Part shown: positions 23,557-31,970 of the stretch, one piece after another
How positions within the stretch are numbered: position 1 is the stretch's first letter
How the letters are laid out: the number at the start of each line of letters is the position of its first letter
Origin: Dermacentor variabilis
Taxonomy: Eukaryota; Arthropoda; Arachnida; Ixodida; Ixodidae
Assembly (NCBI RefSeq): GCF_050947875.1
Contig: NW_027460346.1
Coordinates: 2,546,000 to 2,609,999 of the forward strand
Reading direction: 5' to 3'
Length of the DNA stretch: 64,000 bases
The notes under the pieces: model-generated
Told to the model about the DNA's origin: nothing
The model's input: only the letters and a program-made list of their open reading frames with translations
The model's database searches: none
Program-made: the position numbers and the translations under genes

Positions 23557-26500
23557 AGTGAAAACGGCAAATGACGGGTCTGAGGTCTCCCTTTTCGCCT
23601 AGGATTTGGTTACTGCTCGAAACCACACATCAGTGAAAAAATAATTAAGCCACTACACGCTCGCGCTGCCACATCGTTCCGTAATATTGAATCCGAAGCA
23701 CGTGTGTAGACGCAGCGACATGACGCAAGGAATCTAGGGCGAAATCTAGCAAGGCTTCATAATATTACATTCGACTCATTTCAGAGAGCTCTGGCGGTGC
23801 TACTAAAGTCGTTCAAATTTTAAATTCTCGGGTTTTACGTGCCAAAAGTCCGATCTGACTATGAGGCACGCCATATAGTGAGGAACACCGCACTAATTTT
23901 GACCACCGGGGTATCTCTAACGTGCCCCCCATGCACGGGACACGGTCGTTTTTCTTTTTTTTTTTTGCATTTTGCCCCCTTCGAAATCTACTAAAGTCGT
24001 GTAGGACAGCTTTAAAAACTGCACGACACGTAGCCTTCAAAAATGAATCGCCTGAAAATCGTTTTCTATATATATATATAAGCGGCCCTTGAAGCGAAAT
24101 ATGACCTCATTATTGCCAATACAAAATACGTGTGCTCAAAGTAAGGCCTAATTCTGGCCATACACGACCTATACCGTAGTTCTCCGAAACGAGATACTGC
24201 AAGTAAACCGAAAGAAACACGGAGTACACGACACGTGCAATCCCCAATTTTCGCGCTTCACCTTCACTACGTCATACAAACAAGGCCGTGTTTCTCTACC
24301 CTTACGAGTACCATAAGTATGCGAGTGACACGGTTCGCTCCGGAAGCAAACAAAAGCACTCGTCGAATTTGCCCGTGGATGTATCCGTCAAAGGTTTCGT
24401 AGTCATTGCGCAAGTGTAATATCTCTCGCTGAGCTCAGTCGCAAGGCTCCTGCAGCGCGGCGGACGATCCAAGAGAGCGAGGAGCGTTGCCTGCCTCAAA
24501 TTGTGAAGCCTGTGAGCGATGAAAGTTCTACAGGGGATTCATGTATACTCCGCCCGATGGCAGGTCCGGTCAGGCGCTGTGGCTTCCAAACTTTTGACGC
24601 TAAATGTAATATGGGAACATGACGAAATTGAAAAAAAAAAACGAGCAACTAAATTACCAGAGCCCGCATTAAAAAAAAAGTTCTAAAAAGAATGTTCGTT
24701 AGCGCAAGTGTCGACCACCCGTGATGTTGGCATACTATAGCGAAAGCAGCCGGCTAATGGCAAATATTTTACAAAGAGCTTTGTGAATTAGGCATCAGTA
24801 CAAAGCGAGCTGCGTAGCGCTTAGTTTGGGGTCCGTGTTCAGGCTGCGCTGTGCTGAAATTATTGCATTGCATATGAGCGGTCTAGCAAGCTTGTCTTTA
24901 GCCCCTAAGCCTGTGTCAAGTTGAGAAACCGCGTAGTTGCAACGCTGTGACCAAAAAAATCAGAGGCCGAATTCACGAAACTTTTCGTAAGTACTCTTCG
25001 CTAATATGTACAGCATTACGATTGCCTGGAATTCGCTCCATCGGACAATTATATGGGAAGCGCTTTTTGTAAATACGGGCCATTGATTAGTTTAAGTAAA
25101 ATATTGTGAGCACGCTCGGAATTTCCGCTCTCCAGTGGGGGGCGCAGCGAAAACGCTTGGCACATAAACAGAGCTCAAGCTGAAATGCCAGCATAGCCTG
25201 CCTTGTAAGGCCCGATTCATTACACAATCATCCTGCTCGTCCCGTCACCGTCACGGCACCGTTTTACGTCAGAAGGGAGAGTTTCATCGCACTTTTCCCT
25301 TCAAAAACGGGACGCCGGCGACGTTGGGAGCATCGGCCAACGTCGCCAGCGTCCCGTTTTTCACAAGAAACCGGCGCGCCGCGCCGCACCGCAGCCGTGA
25401 CTAAGTGCGTAAGGCGCCTCGCTCGGCTGCGGAAGATGCGTGGTTTGATCCCTACCGCCTGGCACCCACCGGTATATAAGGCGGGCACAAGTAGGCCCTC
25501 GGCCAGTCGTCCGGCTTTCTAGGGTTGCGTTGCTTGGGAAAGGTTCACACTGACCGCTGTACTTACTGTGCAAGAACTAAGAAACTGAGCAACACAACTC
25601 TCATAAGGTCAGCGGCGACGTTGGGAGCATCGGCCAACGTCGGCGGCGGCCTGTTTATCGCGAGAAACCGGCGAGGAAACGTTCTCCCCTGACGGAACTG
25701 GTTCCCTGCTGTTGCGGGACGGGTAGGGGCGGGGCGGGGCGGGGCGCTGCGGATGGTTGCTGTTTGAAGTAGGCCTAAGAGGAAACGTTCTCCCCTGACG
25801 GAACTGGTTCCCTGCTGTTGCGGGACGGGTAGGGGCGGGGCGGGGCGGGGCGCTGCGGATGGTTGCTGTTTGAAGTAGGCCTAAGAGGAAACGTTCTCCC
25901 CTGACGGAACTGGTTCCCTGCTGTTGCGGGACGGGTAGGGGCGGGGCGGGGCGGGGCGCTGCGGATGGTTGCTGTTTGAAGTAGGCCTAAGAGGAAACGT
26001 TCTCCCCTGACGGAACTGGTTCCCTGCTGTTGCGGGACGGGTAGGGGCGGGGCGGGGCGGGGCGCTGCGGATGGTTGCTGTTTGAAGTAGGCCTAAGAGG
26101 AAACGTTCTCCCCTGACGGAACTGGTTCCCTGCTGTTGCGGGACGGGTAGGGGCGGGGCGGGGCGGGGCGCTGCGGATGGTTGCTGTTTGAAGTAGGCCT
26201 AAGAGGAAACGTTCTCCCCTGACGGAACTGGTTCCCTGCTGTTGCGGGACGGGTAGGGGCGGGGCGGGGCGGGGCGGTGCGGATGGTTGCTGTTTGAAGT
26301 AGGCCTAAGAGGAAACGTTCTCCCCTGACGGAACTGGTTCCCTGCTGTTGCGGGACGGGTAGGGGCGGGGCGGGGCGGGGCGGTGCGGATGGTTGCTGTT
26401 TGAAGTAGGCCTAAGAGGAAACGTTCTCCCCTGACGGAACTGGTTCCCTGCTGTTGCGGGACGGGTAGGGGCGGGGCGGGGCGGGGCGGTGCGGATGGTT

Positions 26501-26954
26501 GCTGTTTGAAGTAGGCCTAAGAGGAAACGTTCTCCCCTGACGGAACTGGTTCCCTGCTGTTGCGGGACGGGTAGGGGCGGGGCGGGGCGGGGCGGTGCAG
26601 ATGGTTGCTGTTTGAAGTAGGCCTAAAATCGTGCAACTGCGATGAAGGGTCACGTAACCGAAGTCCTAATCGCGTGGAACTACGATGAAGAGCCACGTAA
26701 CCGAATTTCCACTTACCAAACGCCCGTTCGTCGTCCTCGTACTCATCGGCACGGGATAGCTTGTTGTCCCTGTCCACCGCAAGTTTCTCGGTCTGTTCGA
26801 GGGGAAAAAGGAAGAAAACGATCACGGTCACGAAGGCTGCTCGGTACCGCAAAGTAAACGCGACAAACGGTGAAGGCATGCCACACAAACAGCAGCTTAC
26901 TCGCTCGCCAGAAGGGCCAGGTGCCGTTGTCTCAGTCGTCCCTTTAGAGGGCAT
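9189..26954 (-). CDS. Nucleolin-like RNA-binding protein (acidic, two RRMs, RGG tail), 7 exons
   Basis: A spliced gene: exons 26954-26901, 26792-26717, 21877-21680, 14391-14286, 12612-12388, 10829-10708 and 9508-9189. All introns are GT-AG. Junction phases are 0, 1, 1, 2, 2, 1 and agree on both sides each time. Coding length is 1101 nt, giving 366 residues. Order of parts: N-terminus 1-44; acidic exon 45-109 with a 13-Asp run (72-84); RRM1 about 115-183 with RNP1 KGKKAFVRY at 143-151; RRM2 about 188-255 with RNP2-like MLDLFRLP and RNP1 HGFARLCF (219-226); Gly/Arg-rich tail 262-366. Nucleolins pair an acidic region with RRMs and an RGG tail and act in rRNA processing in the nucleolus. This protein is shorter than the vertebrate protein and has two RRMs, not four, so orthology is an inference. 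Confidence 0.88.
10708..10829 (-). CDS. Nucleolin-like gene, exon 6 (RRM2 end)
   Basis: The acceptor is ctttctttcgcccag|CTTCG and the donor AGAAG|GTAGAA. It encodes FARLCFNSTDDLKRAL and TIDGHPIRLSLVKE, that is RNP1, helix 2 and strand 4 of RRM2. The split codon GG|C supplies the Gly before FARLCF. Confidence 0.88.
12037..12060. repeat. (AAC)n microsatellite
   Basis: About seven aac units in intron 5 of the nucleolin-like gene. Confidence 0.75.
12388..12612 (-). CDS. Nucleolin-like gene, exon 5 (RRM1 end, RRM2 start)
   Basis: The acceptor is gtcgccgcag|GAAGG and the donor CATGG|GTGAGC. The 225 nt encode KAFVRYTDPETAAANL with VVRVEKC (strand 3, helix 2 and strand 4 of RRM1). LANMLDLFRLPVNCTVARL and FPCSRVQVLKH follow (strand 1 to strand 2 of RRM2). 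Only about a dozen residues separate the two RRMs. Confidence 0.88.
12699..12838 (+). repeat. MITE of the ggcc-gaattcacaaa family (diverged copy)
   Basis: It starts gaggccgaac with ttcgttcgtaagtgc. It contains gtccagcatcaggactggctg and ends ttagcgtaagtac then tgtgaatacac. The middle matches the copy at 19690-19826 closely (gtccagcatcaggattggct there). It lies in intron 4 about 90 bp upstream of exon 5. Confidence 0.6.
13220..13318 (+). repeat. tRNA-derived SINE, head only
   Basis: The head cccgccatggtggcgtacag is followed by tggctatggcattgcgctgc and a B-box-like gggatcgaatcccggccgcg. The conserved 3' body seen in the full copies at 34453 and 18000 is absent. It is in intron 4 of the nucleolin-like gene. 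Confidence 0.75.
13840..14200. repeat. Possible dispersed repeat in intron 4
   Basis: AT-rich block with gcaaatgccacgtagctgga and nearby attacgtaattagtc. The style (mixed GC ends, AT-rich middle) suggests a non-coding mobile element, but no terminal repeats were found and no second copy is in the window. Confidence 0.3.
14286..14391 (-). CDS. Nucleolin-like gene, exon 4 (first half of RRM1)
   Basis: The acceptor is ttccgatacag|AA after a pyrimidine-rich run, and the donor GGAAA|GTGAGT. It encodes KRDSCSLAITMTPSARS and then DITELSGDIIKLVFKG, the region from strand 1 to strand 2 of an RRM. Its 3' phase (2) joins exon 5 to complete the RNP1 motif KGKKAFVRY, strong support for the junction. Confidence 0.82.
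15335..15386. repeat. (CAA)n microsatellite
   Basis: About 17 caa units with two one-base interruptions, in intron 3. It makes a spurious poly-Asn frame on the plus strand. Confidence 0.85.
18000..18226 (-). repeat. Full-length tRNA-derived SINE with 15-bp target duplication
   Basis: On the minus strand it reads from the head cccgccgtggttgcttagtg through ggctatggtgttgggctgct and the B-box region to the tail tgcctcataatcag and an A-rich end. The sequence tagtcgctgaaataa occurs at 17985-17999 and again at 18227-18241, a perfect target-site duplication. This is the clearest recent retroposition in the window. Confidence 0.9.
18382..18501 (-). repeat. Truncated SINE (3' body)
   Basis: Minus-strand SINE body: gaggttttacgtgccaaagc, then atgattatgaggcacgccg and ggggttctttatcacgt. 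The tRNA-like head is missing. Confidence 0.8.
19690..19826 (+). repeat. MITE of the gggcc-gaattcacaaa family
   Basis: The left end ggggccgaattcacaaacct and right end aaaaggcttctgtgaacacg form an imperfect inverted repeat. Its interior is shared with the copy at 12699-12838. Confidence 0.65.
19988..20076 (+). repeat. Possible degenerate SINE head
   Basis: gtcacggtggctcaggggct is followed about 45 bp later by gcggttttaatccctggcg, resembling the A and B boxes of the SINE head with diverged sequence between. Confidence 0.35.
21184..21291 (+). repeat. MITE of the ggggc-gaattcacaaa family
   Basis: The ends cctggggcgaaattcacaaa and gtaagaatatgggcccctgg pair as inverted repeats, the outer bases cctggggc and gcccctgg perfectly. 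It is 108 bp and has no coding content. Confidence 0.65.
21680..21877 (-). CDS. Nucleolin-like gene, exon 3 (acidic tract)
   Basis: The acceptor is ctttttccatag|CC and the donor TCAG|GTGAGA. The 198 nt encode an Asp/Glu tract with a 13-residue Asp run, then GSADLEILDAEEEDDQVYYK. The Asp run is written by a GAC/GAT trinucleotide repeat (about 21759-21797 on the plus strand as gtc/atc), which could vary in length between individuals. Acidic stretches like this in nucleolin bind histones and basic ribosomal proteins; that role is carried over from the family, not shown here. Confidence 0.85.
21909..22002. repeat. (AATC)n and (AAAC)n tetranucleotide tract beside exon 3
   Basis: A short run of aatc units (about 21910-21926) is followed by some eighteen caaa units (21929-22002). 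It begins only about 30 bp upstream, in transcript sense, of the exon 3 acceptor at 21878. Confidence 0.88.
23491..23557. repeat. (AAAT)n tetranucleotide tract
   Basis: About 16 uninterrupted aaat units in intron 2 of the nucleolin-like gene. Confidence 0.9.
23823..23992 (-). repeat. Truncated, diverged SINE
   Basis: Minus-strand body with gggttttacgtgccaaaag, tatgaggcacgcca and a region matching the tail side of full copies. The head is missing and a poly-T run (about 23952-23965) interrupts it. Confidence 0.75.
24964..25083 (+). repeat. MITE of the ggcc-gaattcacaaa family
   Basis: The left end gaggccgaattcacgaaact and the right end ctttttgtaaatacgggcc are imperfect inverted repeats. A related piece in the other orientation may lie at 24690-24795 (aaagagctttgtgaattagg). 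Confidence 0.6.
25312..25378 (+). repeat. Palindrome-bearing 60-bp motif, copy 1
   Basis: gcgacgttgggagcatcggc and caacgtcgc form a hairpin-capable palindrome (GACGTTGG / CCAACGTC), followed by cgtcccgttttt and gaaaccggcg. The same arrangement occurs at 25610-25674. Confidence 0.7.
25378..25515 (+). repeat. tRNA-like SINE head, second type
   Basis: gccgtgactaagtgcgtaag and gtggtttgatccctaccgcc resemble A and B boxes of RNA polymerase III promoters with two and one mismatches. The sequence between (cctcgctcggctgcggaag) looks like an anticodon-arm region. It is probably the head of another tRNA-derived SINE and not a working tRNA gene. Confidence 0.45.
25610..25674 (+). repeat. Palindrome-bearing 60-bp motif, copy 2
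   Basis: It repeats the copy at 25312 (gcgacgttgggagcatcggc, caacgtcg, then gagaaaccggcgag) and runs directly into the first unit of the minisatellite. Confidence 0.7.
25673..26626 (+). repeat. Minisatellite: nine 106-bp units, G-quadruplex-prone
   Basis: Units start at 25673, 25779, 25885, 25991, 26097, 26203, 26309, 26415 and 26521: exactly 106 bp each, 954 bp in total. Every unit carries aacgttctcccctgacggaa and gggtaggggcggggcggggc, a run of five or more G-tracts. Units 1-5 have cgctg and units 6-9 have cggtg at the same place; unit 9 has one more change (gtgcag). They are otherwise nearly identical. The array lies in intron 2 of the minus-strand nucleolin-like gene, so the G-rich strand is the template strand. 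Confidence 0.95.
26717..26792 (-). CDS. Nucleolin-like gene, exon 2
   Basis: The acceptor follows a pyrimidine run, ttcccctcgaacag, and the donor is GTTTG|GTAAGT, a perfect consensus. The 76 nt encode TEKLAVDRDNKLSRAD and YEDDERAF, already acidic in its second half. It ends in phase 1. The intron upstream is only 108 bp. Confidence 0.82.
26901..26954 (-). CDS. Nucleolin-like gene, exon 1 (start codon)
   Basis: The ATG at 26954-26952 opens MPSKGTTETTAPGPSGER (18 codons). The donor is GAGCGA|GTAAGC at 26900. It ends in phase 0 and joins an exon that also starts in phase 0. The start is inferred as the only ATG giving this joined frame. The frame is open further upstream, but that part reads through the CCAAT-bearing promoter-like sequence. 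Confidence 0.75.
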
Positions 26955-27245
26955 CACGCTCAAGGCAGATAGGAGCCCCGGTGCTACGGTGCATCTGCGG
27001 TGACTGATGGCGGACGTATGCGACGGCAGCAGCTCACAAATGGAACCCGGGGGCTGCCCGGGGTGCGCGCTCACGAGCCAGCTGGTGACGCGGTCGGCCG
27101 CGATTGGTCGAGGCTGCAAGCCGACGAAGAAAACGAGGCGCACGCGTTGTGCTAAGCGCGCTCATTCTCAAAGGCCGCCGGTGAAGAAGAGGAAGCGAAG
27201 AAAAGTTTGCCGACAAAAAGTTTGCCCTACGCAGTTGGCAGGATG
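26955..27245 (-). promoter_or_regulatory. Probable promoter and 5' UTR of the nucleolin-like gene
   Basis: A GC- and CpG-rich stretch lies directly upstream of the ATG. It contains ACCAAT on the minus strand near 27103-27108, a CCAAT-type box about 150 bp from the ATG. No TATA box stands out, as is common in housekeeping genes. It is closed off at about 27250 by a (GA)n run and a LINE. The transcription start is not determined. Confidence 0.45.
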
Positions 27246-27251
27246 AAACAA

Positions 27252-27278
27252 GACACGAGAGAGAGAGAGAGAGAAAAA
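27252..27278. repeat. (GA)n microsatellite
   Basis: A run of ga units followed by a short poly-A, at the 3' end of the adjoining minus-strand LINE. It is probably that element's tail. Confidence 0.75.
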
Positions 27279-28225
27279 ACGTTTATTCATCTAAATCAGT
27301 GAGAAAGCGTTCGTCTTTTTTCATCCAAGGCGGGTCGTCTCCTAAGTCGAGGTAGCCATTGGCCTTTTCTGTTTTCCTGGCCTGGTTCACCAGCTTGCGC
27401 TAGTCCTCCAAGTCCGGGGCCGCGAGCATGGCCTTCCACCATACTTAGCGGTCTTCTTCTTTGCTTTTGTCTTCGATTCTTGATTGAGATTCTTGATTGT
27501 TGGGTTCCGCAAGGTTTGGGCACACCATAATCATGAGACGGAGGGTGTCCGGCGCCCTGCAGGAGCGGCAAAGCAATGAGAATCGGGTTGGGTGCATTCC
27601 ATGTATTACAATGCCGTGTATGTACGTACATAGGAGTTTGCTTAGAGACGCCGCAGAGCAACTGTCTCTTCTCTGGTTAGATAGGGGTGCGGCAAGGGGT
27701 ACACCCTTCTTTCAAATTTGTAATGCTGCAGGATATCCGTATATTTCTTGGGAATATCCTCGGACCTCGTCGCCTTTCAGAACCCCTCTGGCAGGAAAGC
27801 CCGGCTTGTATGATATCGGGCTGTGGCATGTGCCGCTTGGCTTCCCGCCATTGACTAGTGACCAGAGGGCCCGATCACGTAGGTCTCGGGATCTTGCGTG
27901 TGCTGCGAGATTTCTTGCATGATTTTCAGAGCTTTGGCGGAAAGCATACCTTTTTGGAAATTACGATACGCGGATTACGAGTCGCTAAGTGTTATAGCAT
28001 TTTCGGTTCATGTGGAGATGGCCAGTGCTATTGCCACCTCTTCGGCCGTGTCTGAATGTCTTGCGATAATCGTGGCAGCGGCCTTTTCTTCGCCTTTGGT
28101 ATTAATGGGGGTTATTGCGGAACCAGGTATCCTTGAATACTCTGCCGCATCCGTGTATCTTGTGTGAGGGTCTGCAGAGAATTTCTTGTGGAATTGCGCG
28201 GTCAATTTTGACCATTACATATACT
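27270..28225 (-). mobile_element. Non-LTR retrotransposon 3' end (RNase H remnant)
   Basis: The minus-strand segment 28205-28008 reads RYTDAAEYSRIPGSA and DTAEEVAIALAIST, the same RNase H block found in the LINE at 29790-32345 (RFVDATEYQGDSAA, VEEVAIALAIV). Lower coordinates hold its degraded C-terminus and an AATAAA-bearing 3' end near 27290. It is a 5'-truncated and frame-broken relative in opposite orientation. Confidence 0.7.
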
Positions 28226-28315
28226 ACATATATTTACGACGGCGCTGACAGATACGCCACTCCGCTCAAACAGAGGTCTACCGACACTGTAGGTGACAAT
28301 TTCATCGTAGTATCG

Positions 28316-28465
28316 ATGGAGGCGAAATGCGAAAACACCCGTGTACTTAGATTTAAGTGCACGTTAAAGAACACCAGGTGGTCCAAATTCCCGGAGTCGC
28401 CCCCTACAACGTGCCTCATAATCAGATCGTGGGTTTGGCTCGTGAAACCTCATAATCTAATCTAA
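28316..28465 (+). repeat. 5'-truncated SINE
   Basis: ggcgaaatgcgaaaacaccc, cacgttaaagaacaccaggt and gtgcctcataatcag match the body of the full copy at 34453-34688. The head is missing. Confidence 0.85.
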
Positions 28466-28638
28466 TCATCGTAGTAGACGGCGCCCTGCGCGTGTCTGGC
28501 TATGCGGGAGCACCTGCGAATAATCACGTTCGTCTATAGTCTTTGCTTCTTAGCACGCCTCTGCTTTGACACAATCTCCGCATGCCAGGTACACGCGAAT
28601 TTAGCAATATTTTCGAACTTAAACTATGGCTATACATA

Positions 28639-28925
28639 CGTCCCAAAGCCACACTCTAGCTATGAGAGGCCGTGGCGCGACTATCCGGTGTAATCCTTAC
28701 CACTTTGGGTGTTTAAGCCTGTACCCAATTTTGAATACGCCTTTGCATTACGCACCCGTCGCGGTATCTTACTGGCTATGAGGTTAATGACGCTGCGGAG
28801 ATCATGGTCCAGGTCTTCATCCCAGCCGCAGCAGCTATAGTCAAAATGTCAATATAGTCAAAATTGATCCGGAGTCCCCCACTACGGCGTTACTCATAAT
28901 CAGCCGGGTTTTAGATCCGCAACAT
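28639..28925. repeat. Two SINE scraps
   Basis: About 28639-28713 resembles the SINE body in minus orientation (tcccaaagccacactctagc, then tatgagaggccgtgg). About 28850-28905 resembles it in plus orientation (gatccggagtcccccactac, then actcataatcag). Both are diverged. Confidence 0.5.
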
Positions 28926-28929
28926 GTAT

Positions 28930-29780
28930 ACGCGTAGTGCGCCACTTATAGAAGTGTCACTGATGGTCACCTAGCGGACTCTTTCGAAAGCACGCCCAGG
29001 AGCAGTAGCAGACGATGGCCCTTTGCAGCAAGGATGGTTGGTGTTCGCGGCTGCAATTTCTTCTTTATTCGGGTGCCAGATTGCTTCTTCTGCAGTGACA
29101 GCTGTAGGTAAGGCGCGGGCCTTCGTGAGAGCGGACATACGTGTGCACGATGTTACAGGAGTTTGGTACAACCCAGTCCGCATACGTGACAAGTGCGTCC
29201 CGCAGACAAGCGTAACAAAGCCCAGTTACGAAGTGCAGCTCGCGTTACATAGCCGTTTCGTTTTGTTGACTAACGCGGCGTCTCAACCAATTTTTTGTTA
29301 AGTTTTACCCTTGGTACATCACTGTTTCTGCGCATCAATAATAAGCAGACGTCGCTGGTGCAGGCTTATATTTCAAATGACCACGTATAAAGCTATGCCG
29401 GCACACATTGTAGTGATATTGTTACTGCTGAACACATGTGGCATCACAAAATAACCGCAGTGAAAGTCGCCTTATGAGGAGCGATTGTGGAATTGTTAAT
29501 GGAAATGCGTACCATCGTCAACGAAGCCGCCAAAAGCACGAGTGAATACAAGCGCAAGTTACGCTGCACTGCCGAAGCAATTCCGCTGCGTAAATGGACG
29601 ACGTGCCCTTCCCTCCAGTGTTTTCTCAATTTGAAATTGTCTTAGCGACCTGCTTGGAAACCTGTAAAGCTAAAGTCTTACTAACTTTTGAATATCTTTT
29701 TTTCCTCTAACGCGACCGCCTCGCAAAGATAATTCACAGAGCAGTCAAGGAAAACGGGGAACCCGAAGTAATTAGACGCA
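28930..29780. other. Stretch with no recognised gene
   Basis: Frames at 29192-28971 (minus) and 29023-29301 (plus) overlap each other and show no motif. Nothing else was found. Confidence 0.4.
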
Positions 29781-29963
29781 TAGGCAGCAAGTAGCTCCCG
29801 GTTACACCCACGGAAAGGCATCCCGAGTACGGCGGTCAGGCCAACGAGAAGCTCGACCGCGACATCAGCGTCGAGGAGGTGCGAGCGGCCCTGCACGAAC
29901 TAAACATCAAGTCGGCGGCCGGCCCGGATCACATGTCTAACAGAGCGCTCAAGAACCTCAGCG

Positions 29964-31970
29964 ATGTGGCCATCGAAAACCTCACCGGTTATTATAACAA
30001 GTGCTGGAGGGCGGGGTCACTGCCCCAGCAGTGAAAGACTGCCAAGACCATCCTCATCCCCAACCATCTCGCTCACGTCCTGCGTGGCCAAGGTGTTGGA
30101 GCAGGTCCTCATGTGTAGGTGGCAGGACTACCTGGAGGAGTCGGGACTATACCCCACCACGATCATCGGGTTTCGGCGTTCCCTCGGCATCCAAGACGCG
30201 ATGATTCTGTTGAAGAAAGATATCATTGACGATGACACCCTAACGAAAGACAACAAGGCCATTCTGGGGCTGGACCTGCAGAGCGCCTTCGACAAGGTGA
30301 AGCACTCTGCGATCCTAGCCCAGGTGTCCAGGCTCAACACGGGCGCAAGAACGTACAATTACATCAAGGAATTTCTGACGGGGCGGACTACCGAGCTCTG
30401 CGCCGGCGATCTACGGCTCCAAGAGAAGAGCCTCGGCAGTGTCGGGACCCCCCAGGGTTCGGTCATCTCGCCGTTGTTATTCAACCTCGTTATGATCGGG
30501 GTGGCCAAGCCACTCTCTCGCGTCGAGGGCGTCCGGCACACCATCTACGCCGACGACATCACGCTGTGGGTTCCGGGAGGCAGCGATGGTCACATTGAGA
30601 GCACGCTGCAAGAAGCCGTCGATGAAATCGAAGACCAGCTGAACAGCTCCGGTTTGATCTGCTCACCAAGCAAGTCAGAACTGCTGGTGTTACCACCGAA
30701 GTATGTCAGACGTAACAAGAGCGAACCAAGGGATTACGAGGCCATCAAGATCGTGACGAGGAACGGCCAAGTGATCCCGGAGGTCGACAAAATCCGGGTG
30801 CTCGGCATGATTATCGACAAGCCACGGGGCAACGGCGAGACCATTTCCCGCCTTAGAGCCAAGATTACCAACGCAATACGTCTCATCAGACGGGTCGCCA
30901 ACCGCAAGGCCGGGATGAAAGATGAAAGCTTGATTCGGCTTCTGCACTCCTTCGTAATCAGCCACGTCACCTACGTTGCAACCTTCCACAACTGGATGCA
31001 GTGCGAAAAAAATAAGATCAACGCCCTGATACGCCGAGCTTACAAGGCAGCGCTCGGACTATTCGAGTGTACGAACACCAACAAGCTCCTGAGTCTAGGG
31101 GTACAAAATACCCTCGAGGAAATTGCGGATGCGCAACGGACCGCCCAGCTGGAGCGGCTCTCTATGGCCGAAGCCGGCAGGCGCATACTTCAGTACTTGG
31201 GCTTCATGCCCGGGGCGAAAAAGGCGAGTAGCGACGTGTCTGTCCCAGACGGGACCCGGCGCCGTATTCGGGTAGACCTGATCCCGGGAAACATGAGCCC
31301 GGAGTTTAACAAGGAGAGAAGAGCGGCGAGGGCCAAGGCCCTCATCGACTTTCACGCCAAGGACGAGCACGCAAGGTTCGTGGATGCGACAGAATACCAA
31401 GGAGACAGCGCGGCGTTCGTAGCTACCGTCATCGAGGCGTCGTCCGGCGCGACGAGGGCAGCGGCGAGCTTACGGGTCCGCGAGGCGTGTCAGGTGGAAG
31501 AGGTGGCCATTGCCCTGGCCATTGTCGACCCCGGGTGCCAGACGGTGTTGTGTGATTCGCGAAGTGCAGTGCGGAATTATGCAAAGGGCAAAGTGTGTGG
31601 TGAGGCTGTTCGCGTTCTGTGCTCGGCTGACCTGCAACGAGACAATAGGTATCTTAGAATCAAGTGGTTCCCGGCGCACGCGGGCAACGATGCGTCGGAG
31701 AAGCACGATAACCACAACGAGACGGCACACGCAGTGGCGCGAGCGCTAACCAACCGCGCCGCTGCAACCGACTGTCCAACGTGCGGCCAAGGGCCGCATG
31801 CCGACGTTCAACGAACTTACACAGTTCCACCGTCTGGCTCGAAGGACTTTCCCACCCCCGCACCCGGGGCTGAGCCGAGCGGAGGCGGTGCTGTTCAGAC
31901 ATTTGCAAACTGGTTCCTTAGCCACCCCAGTGTTAGTGAATCATCTGTACTCGAAATTATGTGTGAGTGA
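29964..31970 (+). pseudogene. LINE reverse transcriptase-RNase H ORF, 668 codons, broken at both ends
   Basis: The protein is an RNA-dependent DNA polymerase with a fused RNase H for target-primed reverse transcription. The RT shows LDLQSAFDKVKH, GTPQGSVISPLLFNL and the catalytic IYADDITLW, all intact. The thumb region follows (IRVLGMIIDK, then VTYVATFHNWM). RNase H residues are visible in RFVDATEYQ (Asp), EVAIALAI (Glu), VLCDSRSAVRNYAKG (Asp) and FPAHAGND (His/Asp). The first ~30 codons are out of frame relative to the true protein, which continues upstream in another frame. The C-terminal CCHC segment continues in the frame starting at 31981 (CDACASERATLTHIVWYC). The open central frame suggests a fairly young copy. 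Confidence 0.85.

Noticed and set aside
25673..26626. Regular repeats that might suggest a CRISPR array
   Set aside because: Units are contiguous 106-bp direct repeats with no unique spacers, in a eukaryotic intron.
26517..27143. 208-codon minus-strand frame
   Set aside because: It runs through intron 1, exon 1, exon 2 and part of the minisatellite. The spliced model explains the coding parts.
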